Assembly (NCBI GenBank): GCA_025355345.1
Contig: JANXZU010000077.1
Span: 1-43,460 of the forward strand
Direction: 5' to 3'
DNA: 43,460 nt
Source of the DNA: Syntrophaceae bacterium
GTDB lineage: Bacteria; Desulfobacterota; Syntrophia; Syntrophales; Smithellaceae
Shown here: piece by piece, positions 28,728 through 37,026 of the stretch
Layout: each line of letters opens with the position of its first letter
Position numbering within the stretch: the stretch's first letter is position 1
Notes under the pieces: generated by a model
Databases searched by the model: none
Told to the model about the DNA's origin: nothing
Seen by the model: only the letters and a program-made list of their open reading frames with translations
Position numbers and translations under genes: made by a program

Positions 28728-29513
28728 ATGGTTATTGTTCAAAAAGCACCCATATTATCGGATCAGAGATTAGAAACAGTACTTGGCCGCTATATTTTTG
28801 CCAGGCAAAAAGAGCTAATTTTAGATTTAGCAGCTCCGCATGCCGGTGAAAGAATCCTAGGCGTTGATTGTGGCACGGGTAATTATTTGAAGCTCTTCCG
28901 CGAAAAAGGTTGTACGGTCACAGGTATTGATTCTTCGGCCGAAATGCTTAAAATTGCTCGGAACAAACTAGGCGATAGTACGGAATTAATTTTAGGTAAA
29001 GCATTCGACCTCCCATTTTCCGACAACGAGTTTGATATTGTAACCTTGATAACTTCTATGGGATTTTGCTGTAATCCTCAAAAAGTGTTAGCTGAAGCTA
29101 TTCGAGTCTGCCGAGACCGGGTTTTTATAGGTTTCTTGAATAATTATTCTCTTGCCGGGTCACAGCAAGGTCTAAAGGAACTTTTTGGTTTTCCTTATTC
29201 ATCCGATATCCGTTTTTTCGGACATGACGAAATCAAATCAATGGTGGCAGGAGTTATCAGTTCTCCTTGTGTTTCGTGGGGTAGTGTCATCTATTTCCCC
29301 TCTGTTGTTTATGACTATTTTAGCAAACTCGATGAACTATTCCCATTTCGGAAAAATCCATTCGGTGCTTTTGCCGGTTTTATGTTTCCGGTAAAATACA
29401 CTTACCGGACGGTACAAAATCCCGCCATAGAATCATACGAGCTCAAAGCAGAATCTCACAGGATAGCTCCCGAGGCTATTCGGGGAATCTTGAAAGAGGC
29501 CAAAAATGATTAA
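28728..29513 (+). CDS. Class I SAM-dependent methyltransferase
   Basis: A 261-residue protein with the Rossmann motifs of Methyltransf_11: motif I ILGVDCGTGNYLKLF, the acidic strand end TGIDSSAEMLKIA, motif IV FDIVTLITSMGFC and post-motif AEAIRVCRDRVFIGFL. The substrate is unknown. It overlaps the following radical SAM gene by 8 bp, so the two are probably made together. Confidence 0.82.
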   Translation: MVIVQKAPILSDQRLETVLGRYIFARQKELILDLAAPHAGERILGVDCGTGNYLKLFREKGCTVTGIDSSAEMLKIARNKLGDSTELILGKAFDLPFSDNEFDIVTLITSMGFCCNPQKVLAEAIRVCRDRVFIGFLNNYSLAGSQQGLKELFGFPYSSDIRFFGHDEIKSMVAGVISSPCVSWGSVIYFPSVVYDYFSKLDELFPFRKNPFGAFAGFMFPVKYTYRTVQNPAIESYELKAESHRIAPEAIRGILKEAKND

Positions 29514-30516
29514 GGAGGGAATGCTCTACGAGAAGCTCGCGAAACAGATCGTGCATTGCAATTTATGCGCGCATCAATGCACAATCAAGCCCGACAGGCG
29601 TGGTGTCTGCGGCGTGCGTGAGAACAGAGATGGCGTTTTATACTCACTAGTTTATGGAACGCTGATTGCGGAACATATCGATCCGATAGAAAAAAAGCCA
29701 TTTTTTCATGTATATCCCGCTTCAACTTCTTATTCTATTGCCGCAGTTGGCTGTAATTTAAGCTGTAAATTTTGTCAGAATCATGAAATTTCGCAAATGC
29801 CGCGTTCCACTCTCATGATTATGGGTGCGGATATTCCATGTGCTGAGATAGTGGCGCGGGCAAAAAAAAGCGGATCAAAAACGATAGCGTACACCTATAC
29901 TGAACCTACGGTTTATTTTGAATTAGCTTATGAAACGGCAGCGCTGGCCTTTAAAGAAGGCATGAAAAATGTAATAGTTACGAATGGTTATATAACAACA
30001 GAAGCAGCTGATGTTATTGCACCTTTTATAACTGCTGCTAATGTCGATTTAAAATCTTTTCGGGACGATTTTTACCGCAAATATTGCGGGGCAAGGCTTG
30101 CGCCGGTTCTGGAAACCCTTAAAAAGATAAAACAGTTGGGAATCTGGCTGGAGATAACCACTTTGCTTATCCCCGGTTTAAATGACACTGACCGGGAACT
30201 TGAAGATATCGCCGCATTTATCGCCGGTTTAGGAAAAGAAACTCCCTGGCATATCAGCCGCTTTCATCCTCAGTTCAAGATGCTGGACGTTCCGGCAACA
30301 CCGCTTGCCTTGCTGCATCGAGCCGTGGAAATGGGGAAGCGACACGGCCTGAAATACGTTTACAGCGGTAATGTTCCCGGTGATGAAGGCGAGAGCACTT
30401 ATTGTTCAAATTGCCGTAGCAGCCTAATTGAACGCCATGGCTTTAGTGTCGTAAGTTCCAATCTAAATGGAAATAAATGCATGAAATGTGGAACTGAATT
30501 GGAAGGTGTTTTTTAG
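29506..30516 (+). CDS. AmrS-like radical SAM protein (PflA-activating-enzyme family)
   Basis: A 336-residue radical SAM enzyme of the AmmeMemoRadiSam type. An N-terminal zinc-like motif HCNLCAHQCTIKPDRRGVCG precedes the cluster site GCNLSCKFCQNHEIS (C-x3-C-x2-C), with YTYTEPTVYFELAYET and NVIVTNGYITTEA after it. The C-terminus adds a possible metal-binding cluster, YCSNCRSSLIERHGF and KCMKCGTELEG. The AMMECR1 and Memo partners are not next to it. The reaction is unknown; older annotation as a pyruvate formate-lyase activating enzyme is misleading. Confidence 0.85.
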   Translation: MIKEGMLYEKLAKQIVHCNLCAHQCTIKPDRRGVCGVRENRDGVLYSLVYGTLIAEHIDPIEKKPFFHVYPASTSYSIAAVGCNLSCKFCQNHEISQMPRSTLMIMGADIPCAEIVARAKKSGSKTIAYTYTEPTVYFELAYETAALAFKEGMKNVIVTNGYITTEAADVIAPFITAANVDLKSFRDDFYRKYCGARLAPVLETLKKIKQLGIWLEITTLLIPGLNDTDRELEDIAAFIAGLGKETPWHISRFHPQFKMLDVPATPLALLHRAVEMGKRHGLKYVYSGNVPGDEGESTYCSNCRSSLIERHGFSVVSSNLNGNKCMKCGTELEGVF

Positions 30517-30519
30517 TGA

Positions 30520-30572
30520 GACTCGAATTTCAGAAACGCAGTGTACTGAAATTTGTTAGTCTCACTTATCCC
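30520..30572. repeat. Palindromic repeat unit, copy 1
   Basis: A 53-bp unit identical to 30597-30649. It can fold through AATTTCAG / CTGAAATT, and in this copy through an outer GTGAGACT / AGTCTCAC that starts inside the stop codon of the radical SAM gene. It could double as that gene's transcript end. Confidence 0.85.
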
Positions 30573-30596
30573 CGAAGCGAAGCGAGTGGTATTAGG

Positions 30597-30649
30597 GACT
30601 CGAATTTCAGAAACGCAGTGTACTGAAATTTGTTAGTCTCACTTATCCC
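30597..30649. repeat. Palindromic repeat unit, copy 2
   Basis: An exact 53-bp repeat of 30520-30572, offset by 77 bp, with the same inner stem. The 24-bp stretch between copies (CGAAGCGAAGCGAGTGG and flanks) is not repeated. Confidence 0.85.
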
Positions 30650-30970
30650 GCACAGCGGAGGGTTGAATACCCTTGATTAACAACTTCCTGAAATAGAGCA
30701 GGTTCGTACTGGCAAATAAACATTCTATTTGCATTGTGAGCTGCTATATGCGATGAACTTCCCCAAACAATGAATAGCTTTAAGTCTTGATTCGGCCATG
30801 ATTTTTGACTTGTTTTTGTCTGAAATAGACACTATCAGGCAGATAGTTGTACCAATTTGCTATCAAAACATTAGCCCTGTTTAACTATGCACACAGGATA
30901 ATTCGACTAGCGCTTCGAGCTTCACTTCGTTCGTTGTCAGCGAGTCTCATTAAAGGTTGATTTACCGGGC

Positions 30971-31031
30971 ATAATACCAAGTTGCTTTCAAACATTAAAA
31001 TATGAATGTTTGAAAGCTTACTTGGTATTAT
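30971..31031. repeat. Long palindrome before smc (family copy A)
   Basis: A near-perfect hairpin with 25 paired bases: ATAATACCAAGT with ACTTGGTATTAT as outer arms and GCTTTCAAACATT with AATGTTTGAAAGC as inner arms, separated by a small internal loop and closed by 8 nt. A related copy follows smc. Confidence 0.88.
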
Positions 31032-31203
31032 CTATAAAATTGCCCCGGAACAGGAATCTCAGAGAAAAAAGTAAAAAAATATCAAATCACTATATATTGT
31101 GGTATTGTGTTTTAGTAAGCACATTTTGTTGTATTTCTACTTTACAAAGAAAAGTTCTTTTGTTAAGATTCTTCAAATTTAATCGTAGGCCTTGATAATA
31201 TTC

Positions 31204-34200
31204 ATGAAATTAAAGAGATTAGAAATATCCGGTTTTAAATCGTTTCGCGATAAGGTCGTCCTTGATTTTTCTGAAGGAGTTACGGCTATTGTCGGACCGA
31301 ACGGTTGCGGTAAATCCAATGTTGTGGATGCCATACGTTGGGTAATGGGTGAACAACGGGTTAAGGCTCTGCGTGGCAAGAAGATGGATGACGTTGTTTT
31401 TAACGGCAGCCAGGACGCAGCCGCAGTAGGTATGGCCGATGTCACCATGACGTTGGAAGCAAATGATAAAAGTTTCCCCGGCAATTATGCGGAACTTACG
31501 GAAGTGTCCTTATCCCGTAAAGTTGTCCGTGATGGTGATAGCGAATATTATATAAATCGCGTTCCCTGCCGCCTTCTGGATGTTAAAGAATTTTTTATGG
31601 GTACAGGCATCGGTGCCCGGACGTACTCATTAGTTGAGCAGGGATCAGTAGCTAATCTTGTCGAAGCCAAGCCCGAAGATCGCCGATTATTTATTGAAGA
31701 TGCCGCCGGTGTTTCCAAATATAAGAGCCGCAAGGAAGCCGCTGTCCGTAAGATGGAAGCAACCAAACAGAATATTTTACGTCTTAATGATATCAACAAG
31801 GAAGTAAAATCGCAGCTTAATGCCATTTCCAGACAAGCTAAGCGTGCCGAACAGTACAAGGAAATAAAGCAGCGCATGAGAGAAACTGAATTGAATCTTG
31901 CTCTGCAAGGCTATACTGATCTTACGGAAAAAGGTTTATTGCTGCAGGCAAAGCGCTCTGAAATGCAAGAGCGTGATAATAGTGTGCAGGCCAATTTAGA
32001 GTCTAAAGAATCGGCGCAAGAAGAGATGAAAGCGAAGCTCATGGAGAATGATGAACTCATCAGCAAAAGCAATCAAGCTCTCTATGAAGTTAAAAATTCC
32101 ATTAATATTAAAGAAAATAACATTGAATTTTCCAGTCGCCTAATGACCGAGTTATCCGATCGGAAACAGAAGGATCTCGCTGAAATTGATTCAATACAGG
32201 AGAAAAAATCGGATTTAATTATTGAAGTTGAAAACTTGCAAACAAATGCCACTAAAGCCTACAGCAAAACTTCCGAACTAAAAGAAGAACTGGAAGAAGG
32301 TCAGCAAAAGGTTCAGGCGCTGCTTATTGCCGACAAAGAAATAAACGGACAATTGGAAGAAAAGAAAATCCATTACATGGACATTATGACTGAAAAAGCC
32401 AAGCTTGGCAACATGATTTCCAGTCTGTCCAAAAGTATTGAGGATTTAAAGAAACGTGAGGAAAGAGAAAATAGCGAAATAGAAGAAGACAAAAACAGAC
32501 TTACTGAACTAATTTCTAAATTGCAGGCATTAAATGAGGTACTTGCATCGGAGGAAGAAGAATTAGAAGAGCTCATTGAGAAGAAGGAAGCAATTTCCTA
32601 TGAATTTGAGCAAGCCAAAACAGACTTGCAGTTGATCGAAGAAAGAATTGCACAAATCAAGGAAGAGTCCGGCAGTAAATCAACCCGTCTGCAATCGCTT
32701 GCAGAATTTCAAGAAGCTTATAAATGGTCTAACGAAGGCGTTAAGAAGGTAATTGAAACGCAGGATAATCCCGACAAATTTTACGGGATTGTGGCTGACC
32801 ATATCACTGTGCCCCGCGAGTATGAGGCTGCAGTGGAAGCGGTTTTGGGTGATAAGCTGCAATATGTTGTGGTCAAAAATCAGGAAGAAGGCGTGCGCGC
32901 AATTGATTATTTAAAGAATTACCAACTGGGCAGAGGCAGCTTTGTGTCTTTTGAATTGCGCGGAAATTATGCAGAAACATACAGTGCCGAACATCTGCAG
33001 GGCGCGGAACCATTACTGCATAAGGTAGTGGTCAAGGAAGATTTTAGGCAAATCGCCGATTGTCTTTTAGGTGATGTTTTGTTAACTCCGACAATTGAAA
33101 CCGGCATTTCGTTGTGGAAGAAAAACGGTTTCCGTGGCACTTTTGTTACACGGGAAGGCGATATCATCAGTCCGCATGGGGTATTGACAGGAGGAAGTGG
33201 ATCGGCAGTAGAAAAGAGTTTGCTTGCCACTAAGAGGGAGATTGTAGAGCTTGAAGCCGAGGTATCTGTTTTGGCTAAAGAATTGGAAGATCAGCAAGGC
33301 CAAAAGAAAAAACTTATTTCGGCGATTTCCGGCTGGGATGAAGAGCTAAGCCAGGTAAAGAACAGAAGTCATAAATTGGAAATTGATATTAACGGCAGGA
33401 AAAAAGATCTGGAGCGTTTTGAAGATGAAGCGGGCAGATTAAAACAAAGAATAACAGTTCTTGATTTTAACAGGCAAAATATAAAGACTGAAGAGGCAGA
33501 AGCCCAGGAAAGATTGGGTAAAATCCTAATCGAAGTCTCTCAAAAAGATGAAGATGAGAAAGTATTCAACGCGGCTATTTCTGTACTTAACACTCAAAGG
33601 GACCAATCGAGAAATTCAATCGATGAGCAGGAAAGGCAATTAACAAGCAAAAAAGTTCTTCTCGCTTCTCTGGAGGAAAAAAAAGAAGCTGACCTGCGAA
33701 CAATTTCACGTCTGCAAAATGATACCAGCCTTATAGAAAATGAAGTACAGGTGAAACGTGAAGAAATTGCTGCTTGCGAAAAGCAGCTTACTGATTTGGC
33801 TCAGACTATCGAATCAGAGCAAACCGCATTGCAGCAGCTCTATCAGGAGTTTGCCAGATGCGAGACAGTTTTAACCGAGATGAAAGCCAAGCAAAGCCAG
33901 GAAGACGGGCTATTGAAGGTAAAAGAAAATGAAATAAGGGATATAAAAAAGAAACTTGATGAATTGCGGCATCAAGCTAATGAGTTAGAAATTCAATGCC
34001 GGGAATCAGCCTTAAATAGTGATAACCTGAAAAGAGCAGTAGCGGACAAGCACAATGTCGATCTCGACAGCCTCGTTTCTGGTTTTTCCAAAATAGATGA
34101 TGAAAAACTGGAGGAATTAAGCGCTCTGCAGGCGAAAGATAAGCAGGCGATCGATAATTTTGGAGAGGTGAATTTACTTGCCCTCAATGAATATGAAGAG

Positions 34201-34752
34201 CTGGACAAACGTCATCAATTCTTAACTGAGCAGCTTAACGATTTGAATGCATCGCTTGCATCTTTGCAAAGAACAATCACACGAATTAATAAGATTTCCC
34301 GCACTAGATTTGCTGAAACCTTTGCCGCGGTTAACGCGTGTTTTAAGGAAGTGTTCGCTCATGTTTTTCCGGGTGGCAGAGGGGATCTGCTGCTTACCGA
34401 TGAAAATGATCTGCTCGAAACCGGCGTGGATATTGATATTCAAATTCCAGGTAAAAGAGCGCAAAGTGTCAGTTTGCTCTCCGGTGGAGAAAAATCACTG
34501 GCGGCTATCGCGCTCATATTTGCCATCTTGATGTATCGTCCTTCTCCTTTCCTGATCCTCGATGAAGTTGATGCCGCACTTGATGATGCCAACACAAATC
34601 TCTTCAATCGGCTGATTAAAGACGTTGCCAGTAAATCCCAGGTTGTCATGATTACGCACAATAAGAGCACCATGGAAGTTGCCGATACTCTATTTGGAGT
34701 AACCATGCAAAAACAGGGCATATCTTCCTTAGTTTCAGTCAATCTTAATTAA
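31204..34752 (+). CDS. smc: Chromosome partition protein SMC
   Basis: SMC is the ATPase of the bacterial condensin that organises and helps separate chromosomes with ScpA and ScpB, which are not in the window. The ATG at 31204 (MKLKRLEISGFKSFRDKVVL) is the family start. Walker A is VGPNGCGKSNVVDAI; two long coiled coils (about 165-500 and 690-1010) flank the hinge at about 520-680 (FYGIVADHITVPREYEAAVE, FRGTFVTREGDIISPHG, GVLTGGSG); the signature is SVSLLSGGEKSLAAIALIFA and Walker B PFLILDEVDAALDD. 1182 residues, full length. Confidence 0.96.
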   Translation: MKLKRLEISGFKSFRDKVVLDFSEGVTAIVGPNGCGKSNVVDAIRWVMGEQRVKALRGKKMDDVVFNGSQDAAAVGMADVTMTLEANDKSFPGNYAELTEVSLSRKVVRDGDSEYYINRVPCRLLDVKEFFMGTGIGARTYSLVEQGSVANLVEAKPEDRRLFIEDAAGVSKYKSRKEAAVRKMEATKQNILRLNDINKEVKSQLNAISRQAKRAEQYKEIKQRMRETELNLALQGYTDLTEKGLLLQAKRSEMQERDNSVQANLESKESAQEEMKAKLMENDELISKSNQALYEVKNSINIKENNIEFSSRLMTELSDRKQKDLAEIDSIQEKKSDLIIEVENLQTNATKAYSKTSELKEELEEGQQKVQALLIADKEINGQLEEKKIHYMDIMTEKAKLGNMISSLSKSIEDLKKREERENSEIEEDKNRLTELISKLQALNEVLASEEEELEELIEKKEAISYEFEQAKTDLQLIEERIAQIKEESGSKSTRLQSLAEFQEAYKWSNEGVKKVIETQDNPDKFYGIVADHITVPREYEAAVEAVLGDKLQYVVVKNQEEGVRAIDYLKNYQLGRGSFVSFELRGNYAETYSAEHLQGAEPLLHKVVVKEDFRQIADCLLGDVLLTPTIETGISLWKKNGFRGTFVTREGDIISPHGVLTGGSGSAVEKSLLATKREIVELEAEVSVLAKELEDQQGQKKKLISAISGWDEELSQVKNRSHKLEIDINGRKKDLERFEDEAGRLKQRITVLDFNRQNIKTEEAEAQERLGKILIEVSQKDEDEKVFNAAISVLNTQRDQSRNSIDEQERQLTSKKVLLASLEEKKEADLRTISRLQNDTSLIENEVQVKREEIAACEKQLTDLAQTIESEQTALQQLYQEFARCETVLTEMKAKQSQEDGLLKVKENEIRDIKKKLDELRHQANELEIQCRESALNSDNLKRAVADKHNVDLDSLVSGFSKIDDEKLEELSALQAKDKQAIDNFGEVNLLALNEYEELDKRHQFLTEQLNDLNASLASLQRTITRINKISRTRFAETFAAVNACFKEVFAHVFPGGRGDLLLTDENDLLETGVDIDIQIPGKRAQSVSLLSGGEKSLAAIALIFAILMYRPSPFLILDEVDAALDDANTNLFNRLIKDVASKSQVVMITHNKSTMEVADTLFGVTMQKQGISSLVSVNLN

Positions 34753-34804
34753 TAGCAAGTTGCTTTCAAAAAATATTAATTTTTGAAACCTTACTTGGTA
34801 TTAT
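34751..34804. repeat. Long palindrome after smc (family copy B)
   Basis: Outer arms AATAgCAAGT / ACTTGGTATT and inner arms TTTCAAAAA / TTTTTGAAA. It shares AAGTTGCTTTCAAA and CTTACTTGGTATTATC with copy A but has a different centre. It starts at the last bases of the smc stop codon and may serve as a transcript end. Confidence 0.85.
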
Positions 34805-34866
34805 CCATCCCTTTACTTCTGCAAAAGAAATCGTTATAAATATAATAATTTCTGAAAGGTATTTTT

Positions 34867-35787
34867 ATGGTTAGTGACAGTTTTGTTGAAAAATTGAAGA
34901 CAGGGCTTACTAAAACTCGTGCTGCTCTGACAAAAAATCTGGACAATCTTGTTTTTGGTAAAAAGGTTTTAGACAGGGAACTTTTTGGCAAGCTCGAAGA
35001 GCTGCTGATTACAGCGGATATGGGGCCACAATTTACTTCCGATTTGATAAACGATGTTAAGGAAAGAATTAGCCGTAATGAGCTCGCCAATGCCACGCAG
35101 ATCAAAAATATTTTGCGGGAGCGAATGATTGCCATATTGGGGCAAATAGCTAATCCTCTCACTATTCCTGAAGGACAGCCCTTTGTAATCATGGCAATTG
35201 GAGTAAACGGTAGCGGCAAGACGACAACCATCGGCAAACTGGCCAATTTACTCCGAAATGCTGGTCATGAGGTTATGCTCGTAGCGGCTGATACTTTTCG
35301 GGCGGCGGCCATAGAACAGCTGGAAGTATGGGGCAGTCGTGTTCAGTCGCCTGTAATCAAGCAAAAGATAAATGCTGATCCCGCGGCTGTTGTGTTTGAT
35401 GCTCTAATGAGAGTTAAAGCCGGCTATCGGGGAGTTATTATAGTTGATACTGCCGGCAGATTGCACACGAGAGTTAACTTAATGGAGGAGCTCAAGAAGA
35501 TAAAGAGAGTTATTAGCAAGGAACTTTTGGGGGCACCTCACGAAATATTGCTGGTTTTGGATGCCACAACCGGTCAGAATGCAGTTATTCAGGCAAAGAT
35601 CTTTAAAGAAGAAATAGGCGCATCCGGTATTGTCTTGACTAAGCTTGATGGAACGGCTAAAGGTGGAGTAGTAATAAGAATCGCCAGTGAGCTTGCCCTG
35701 CCTGTGCGCTATATAGGAGTCGGCGAGGGATTGAATGATTTACGCGTTTTTGAAAGTCAGACGTTTGTTGCTGCCCTTTTAGAGTAA
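34867..35787 (+). CDS. ftsY: Signal recognition particle receptor FtsY
   Basis: FtsY docks SRP-ribosome complexes at the membrane. This 306-residue form is essentially the NG domain only, without the long acidic A domain of enterobacteria. GTPase motifs: G1 GVNGSGKTTTIGKLA, DTFRAAAIEQL, G3 DTAGRLHT, G4 TKLDGTAKGG, and GVGEGLNDLRVF near the end. It follows smc, a common pairing. AAAGGT precedes the ATG. Confidence 0.95.
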   Translation: MVSDSFVEKLKTGLTKTRAALTKNLDNLVFGKKVLDRELFGKLEELLITADMGPQFTSDLINDVKERISRNELANATQIKNILRERMIAILGQIANPLTIPEGQPFVIMAIGVNGSGKTTTIGKLANLLRNAGHEVMLVAADTFRAAAIEQLEVWGSRVQSPVIKQKINADPAAVVFDALMRVKAGYRGVIIVDTAGRLHTRVNLMEELKKIKRVISKELLGAPHEILLVLDATTGQNAVIQAKIFKEEIGASGIVLTKLDGTAKGGVVIRIASELALPVRYIGVGEGLNDLRVFESQTFVAALLE

Positions 35788-35833
35788 CTGATTTGTAATG
35801 TTTTTACCGGTGGTTAGAATCTATTGTGAAACT

Positions 35834-35886
35834 CCAATTACGTAAGCGGAGTAACCTAGCGGTCATCTGCGACGCAGCGTAATTGG
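35834..35886. repeat. Palindromic repeat between ftsY and the formimidoyltransferase gene
   Basis: CCAATTACG (35834-35842) pairs with CGTAATTGG (35878-35886) around 35 nt. The layout ACTC, stem, ...CGCAG, stem, GTAAGTT resembles that of the 53-bp units at 30520 and 30597, with a different stem sequence. Confidence 0.6.
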
Positions 35887-35943
35887 TAAGTTGAACAATC
35901 CCTCAGCTTGCTGCGGGGTTCATCCCAGTGATCAGGTGTAAAA

Positions 35944-36846
35944 ATGAAAATCATTGAATGTGTTCCCAACTTTAGTGAAGGTGGTAATTCAAAGAAGCTT
36001 AACGCCATCGCGAAGGTATTTGAATCTTTTCCCGGTGTGCGGCTGGTTGATTACAGCAATGATATTGACCATAACCGGAGCGTCTTTACATTTTTGGGAG
36101 AGCCGGCTGATGTACTCGATGCCGCGCTGGCAGCTTCAGGCAAAGCACTGGAGCTGATTGATATGCGCAAACAGACAGGTGTTCACCCGCGATTAGGTGC
36201 AGTTGATGTCGTGCCGTTTATTCCTTTGGGTAAAACCAGGATGAAAGACGCCGTCGATTTGGCGCACACTTTCGGGCGCAAACTCAATGAGCTCTACGGT
36301 GTTCCCGTTTATTTTTATGGTCAAGCGGCGTTAATTCCTGAGCGCGGCGAACTGGCGAATGTTAGACATGGCGGATATGAAGCGCTGTCGGCTAAAATGG
36401 CCAATTTGGCAGATGCTCCCGACGTGGGCAAACCAAAATTTAATCCACGTGCGGGCGCCACGGCTGTGGGCGCGCGAGAACTATTGGTTGCTTATAATAT
36501 TAATCTAAATTGTGACGATTTGAGGCTTGTTCAAAAAATTGCTTCACAAATAAGGGAGAAAAGCGGAGGGCTTAAGCATGTGCGGGCCATAGGTGTTATT
36601 TTGAAGAGCCGCGGCATCGCGCAAGTCTCAATTAATCTGACCAATTGTAAGGAAACTCCACTCAAAGCCATTTATGATCAAGTAGAGACGCTGGCAGCAG
36701 ATCGTGGCGTGGAAATATTAGAGTCGGAATTAATTGGCCTTGTACCGAAATGCGCTTTTGCGGGGACAAAACCAATTAACCTAAAATTGGTTAATTTTGA
36801 TAAAGAGCGATTGCTTGAAACTCACTTAAAGGCATTCTCAGGTTAG
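35944..36846 (+). CDS. ftcD: Glutamate formimidoyltransferase (FtcD N-terminal type)
   Basis: The enzyme transfers the formimino group of formiminoglutamate to tetrahydrofolate in histidine breakdown and one-carbon supply. The start KIIECVPNFSEGGNSKKLNA, then SNDIDHNRSVFTFLGEPADV, TGVHPRLGAVDVVPFIPLG and IPERGELANVRHGGYE, are highly characteristic. At 300 residues it contains the transferase domains but not the cyclodeaminase domain of the fused enzyme. Other histidine-degradation genes are not adjacent. Confidence 0.93.
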   Translation: MKIIECVPNFSEGGNSKKLNAIAKVFESFPGVRLVDYSNDIDHNRSVFTFLGEPADVLDAALAASGKALELIDMRKQTGVHPRLGAVDVVPFIPLGKTRMKDAVDLAHTFGRKLNELYGVPVYFYGQAALIPERGELANVRHGGYEALSAKMANLADAPDVGKPKFNPRAGATAVGARELLVAYNINLNCDDLRLVQKIASQIREKSGGLKHVRAIGVILKSRGIAQVSINLTNCKETPLKAIYDQVETLAADRGVEILESELIGLVPKCAFAGTKPINLKLVNFDKERLLETHLKAFSG

Positions 36847-36906
36847 ATGGTTGACTCACTCATCAAAGCATGTTATTTCTATATACGAATCAAATAGGTC
36901 ATAAAT

Positions 36907-36983
36907 GCCCCTGTAGCTCAGATGGATAGAGCGACAGATTCCTAATCTGTGGGCCGCGTGTTCGACTCACGCCAGGGGCACCA
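36907..36983 (+). tRNA. tRNA-Arg (anticodon CCT), probable integration target
   Basis: A 77-nt cloverleaf: acceptor GCCCCTG with CAGGGGC, D-arm AGCTCAGATGGATAGAGC, anticodon loop TTCCTAA (CCT, reading AGG), T-loop GTTCGACTC, encoded CCA. An integrase gene ends 43 bp downstream and points toward it, the usual arrangement for an element inserted into the tRNA 3' end. Confidence 0.96.
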
Positions 36984-37026
36984 GTTATCAAGCCTTTCAG
37001 AGACTCCCTAAATAGTTGTGGGTGGA

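Larger units (their letters stand above)
30517..31203. other. 687-bp intergenic region with palindromic repeats
   Basis: No supported gene lies here. It holds a 53-bp palindromic unit repeated twice with a 77-bp period near the left end and one copy of the smc-bracketing palindrome near the right end. The middle (about 30660-30960) shows nothing recognisable. The last 100 bp before smc are AT-rich and probably contain its promoter. Confidence 0.6.

Noticed and set aside
30520..30649. Start of a CRISPR array
   Set aside because: Only two repeat copies are present, the unit is 53 bp and palindromic, the spacer is 24 bp, and no cas genes are near.
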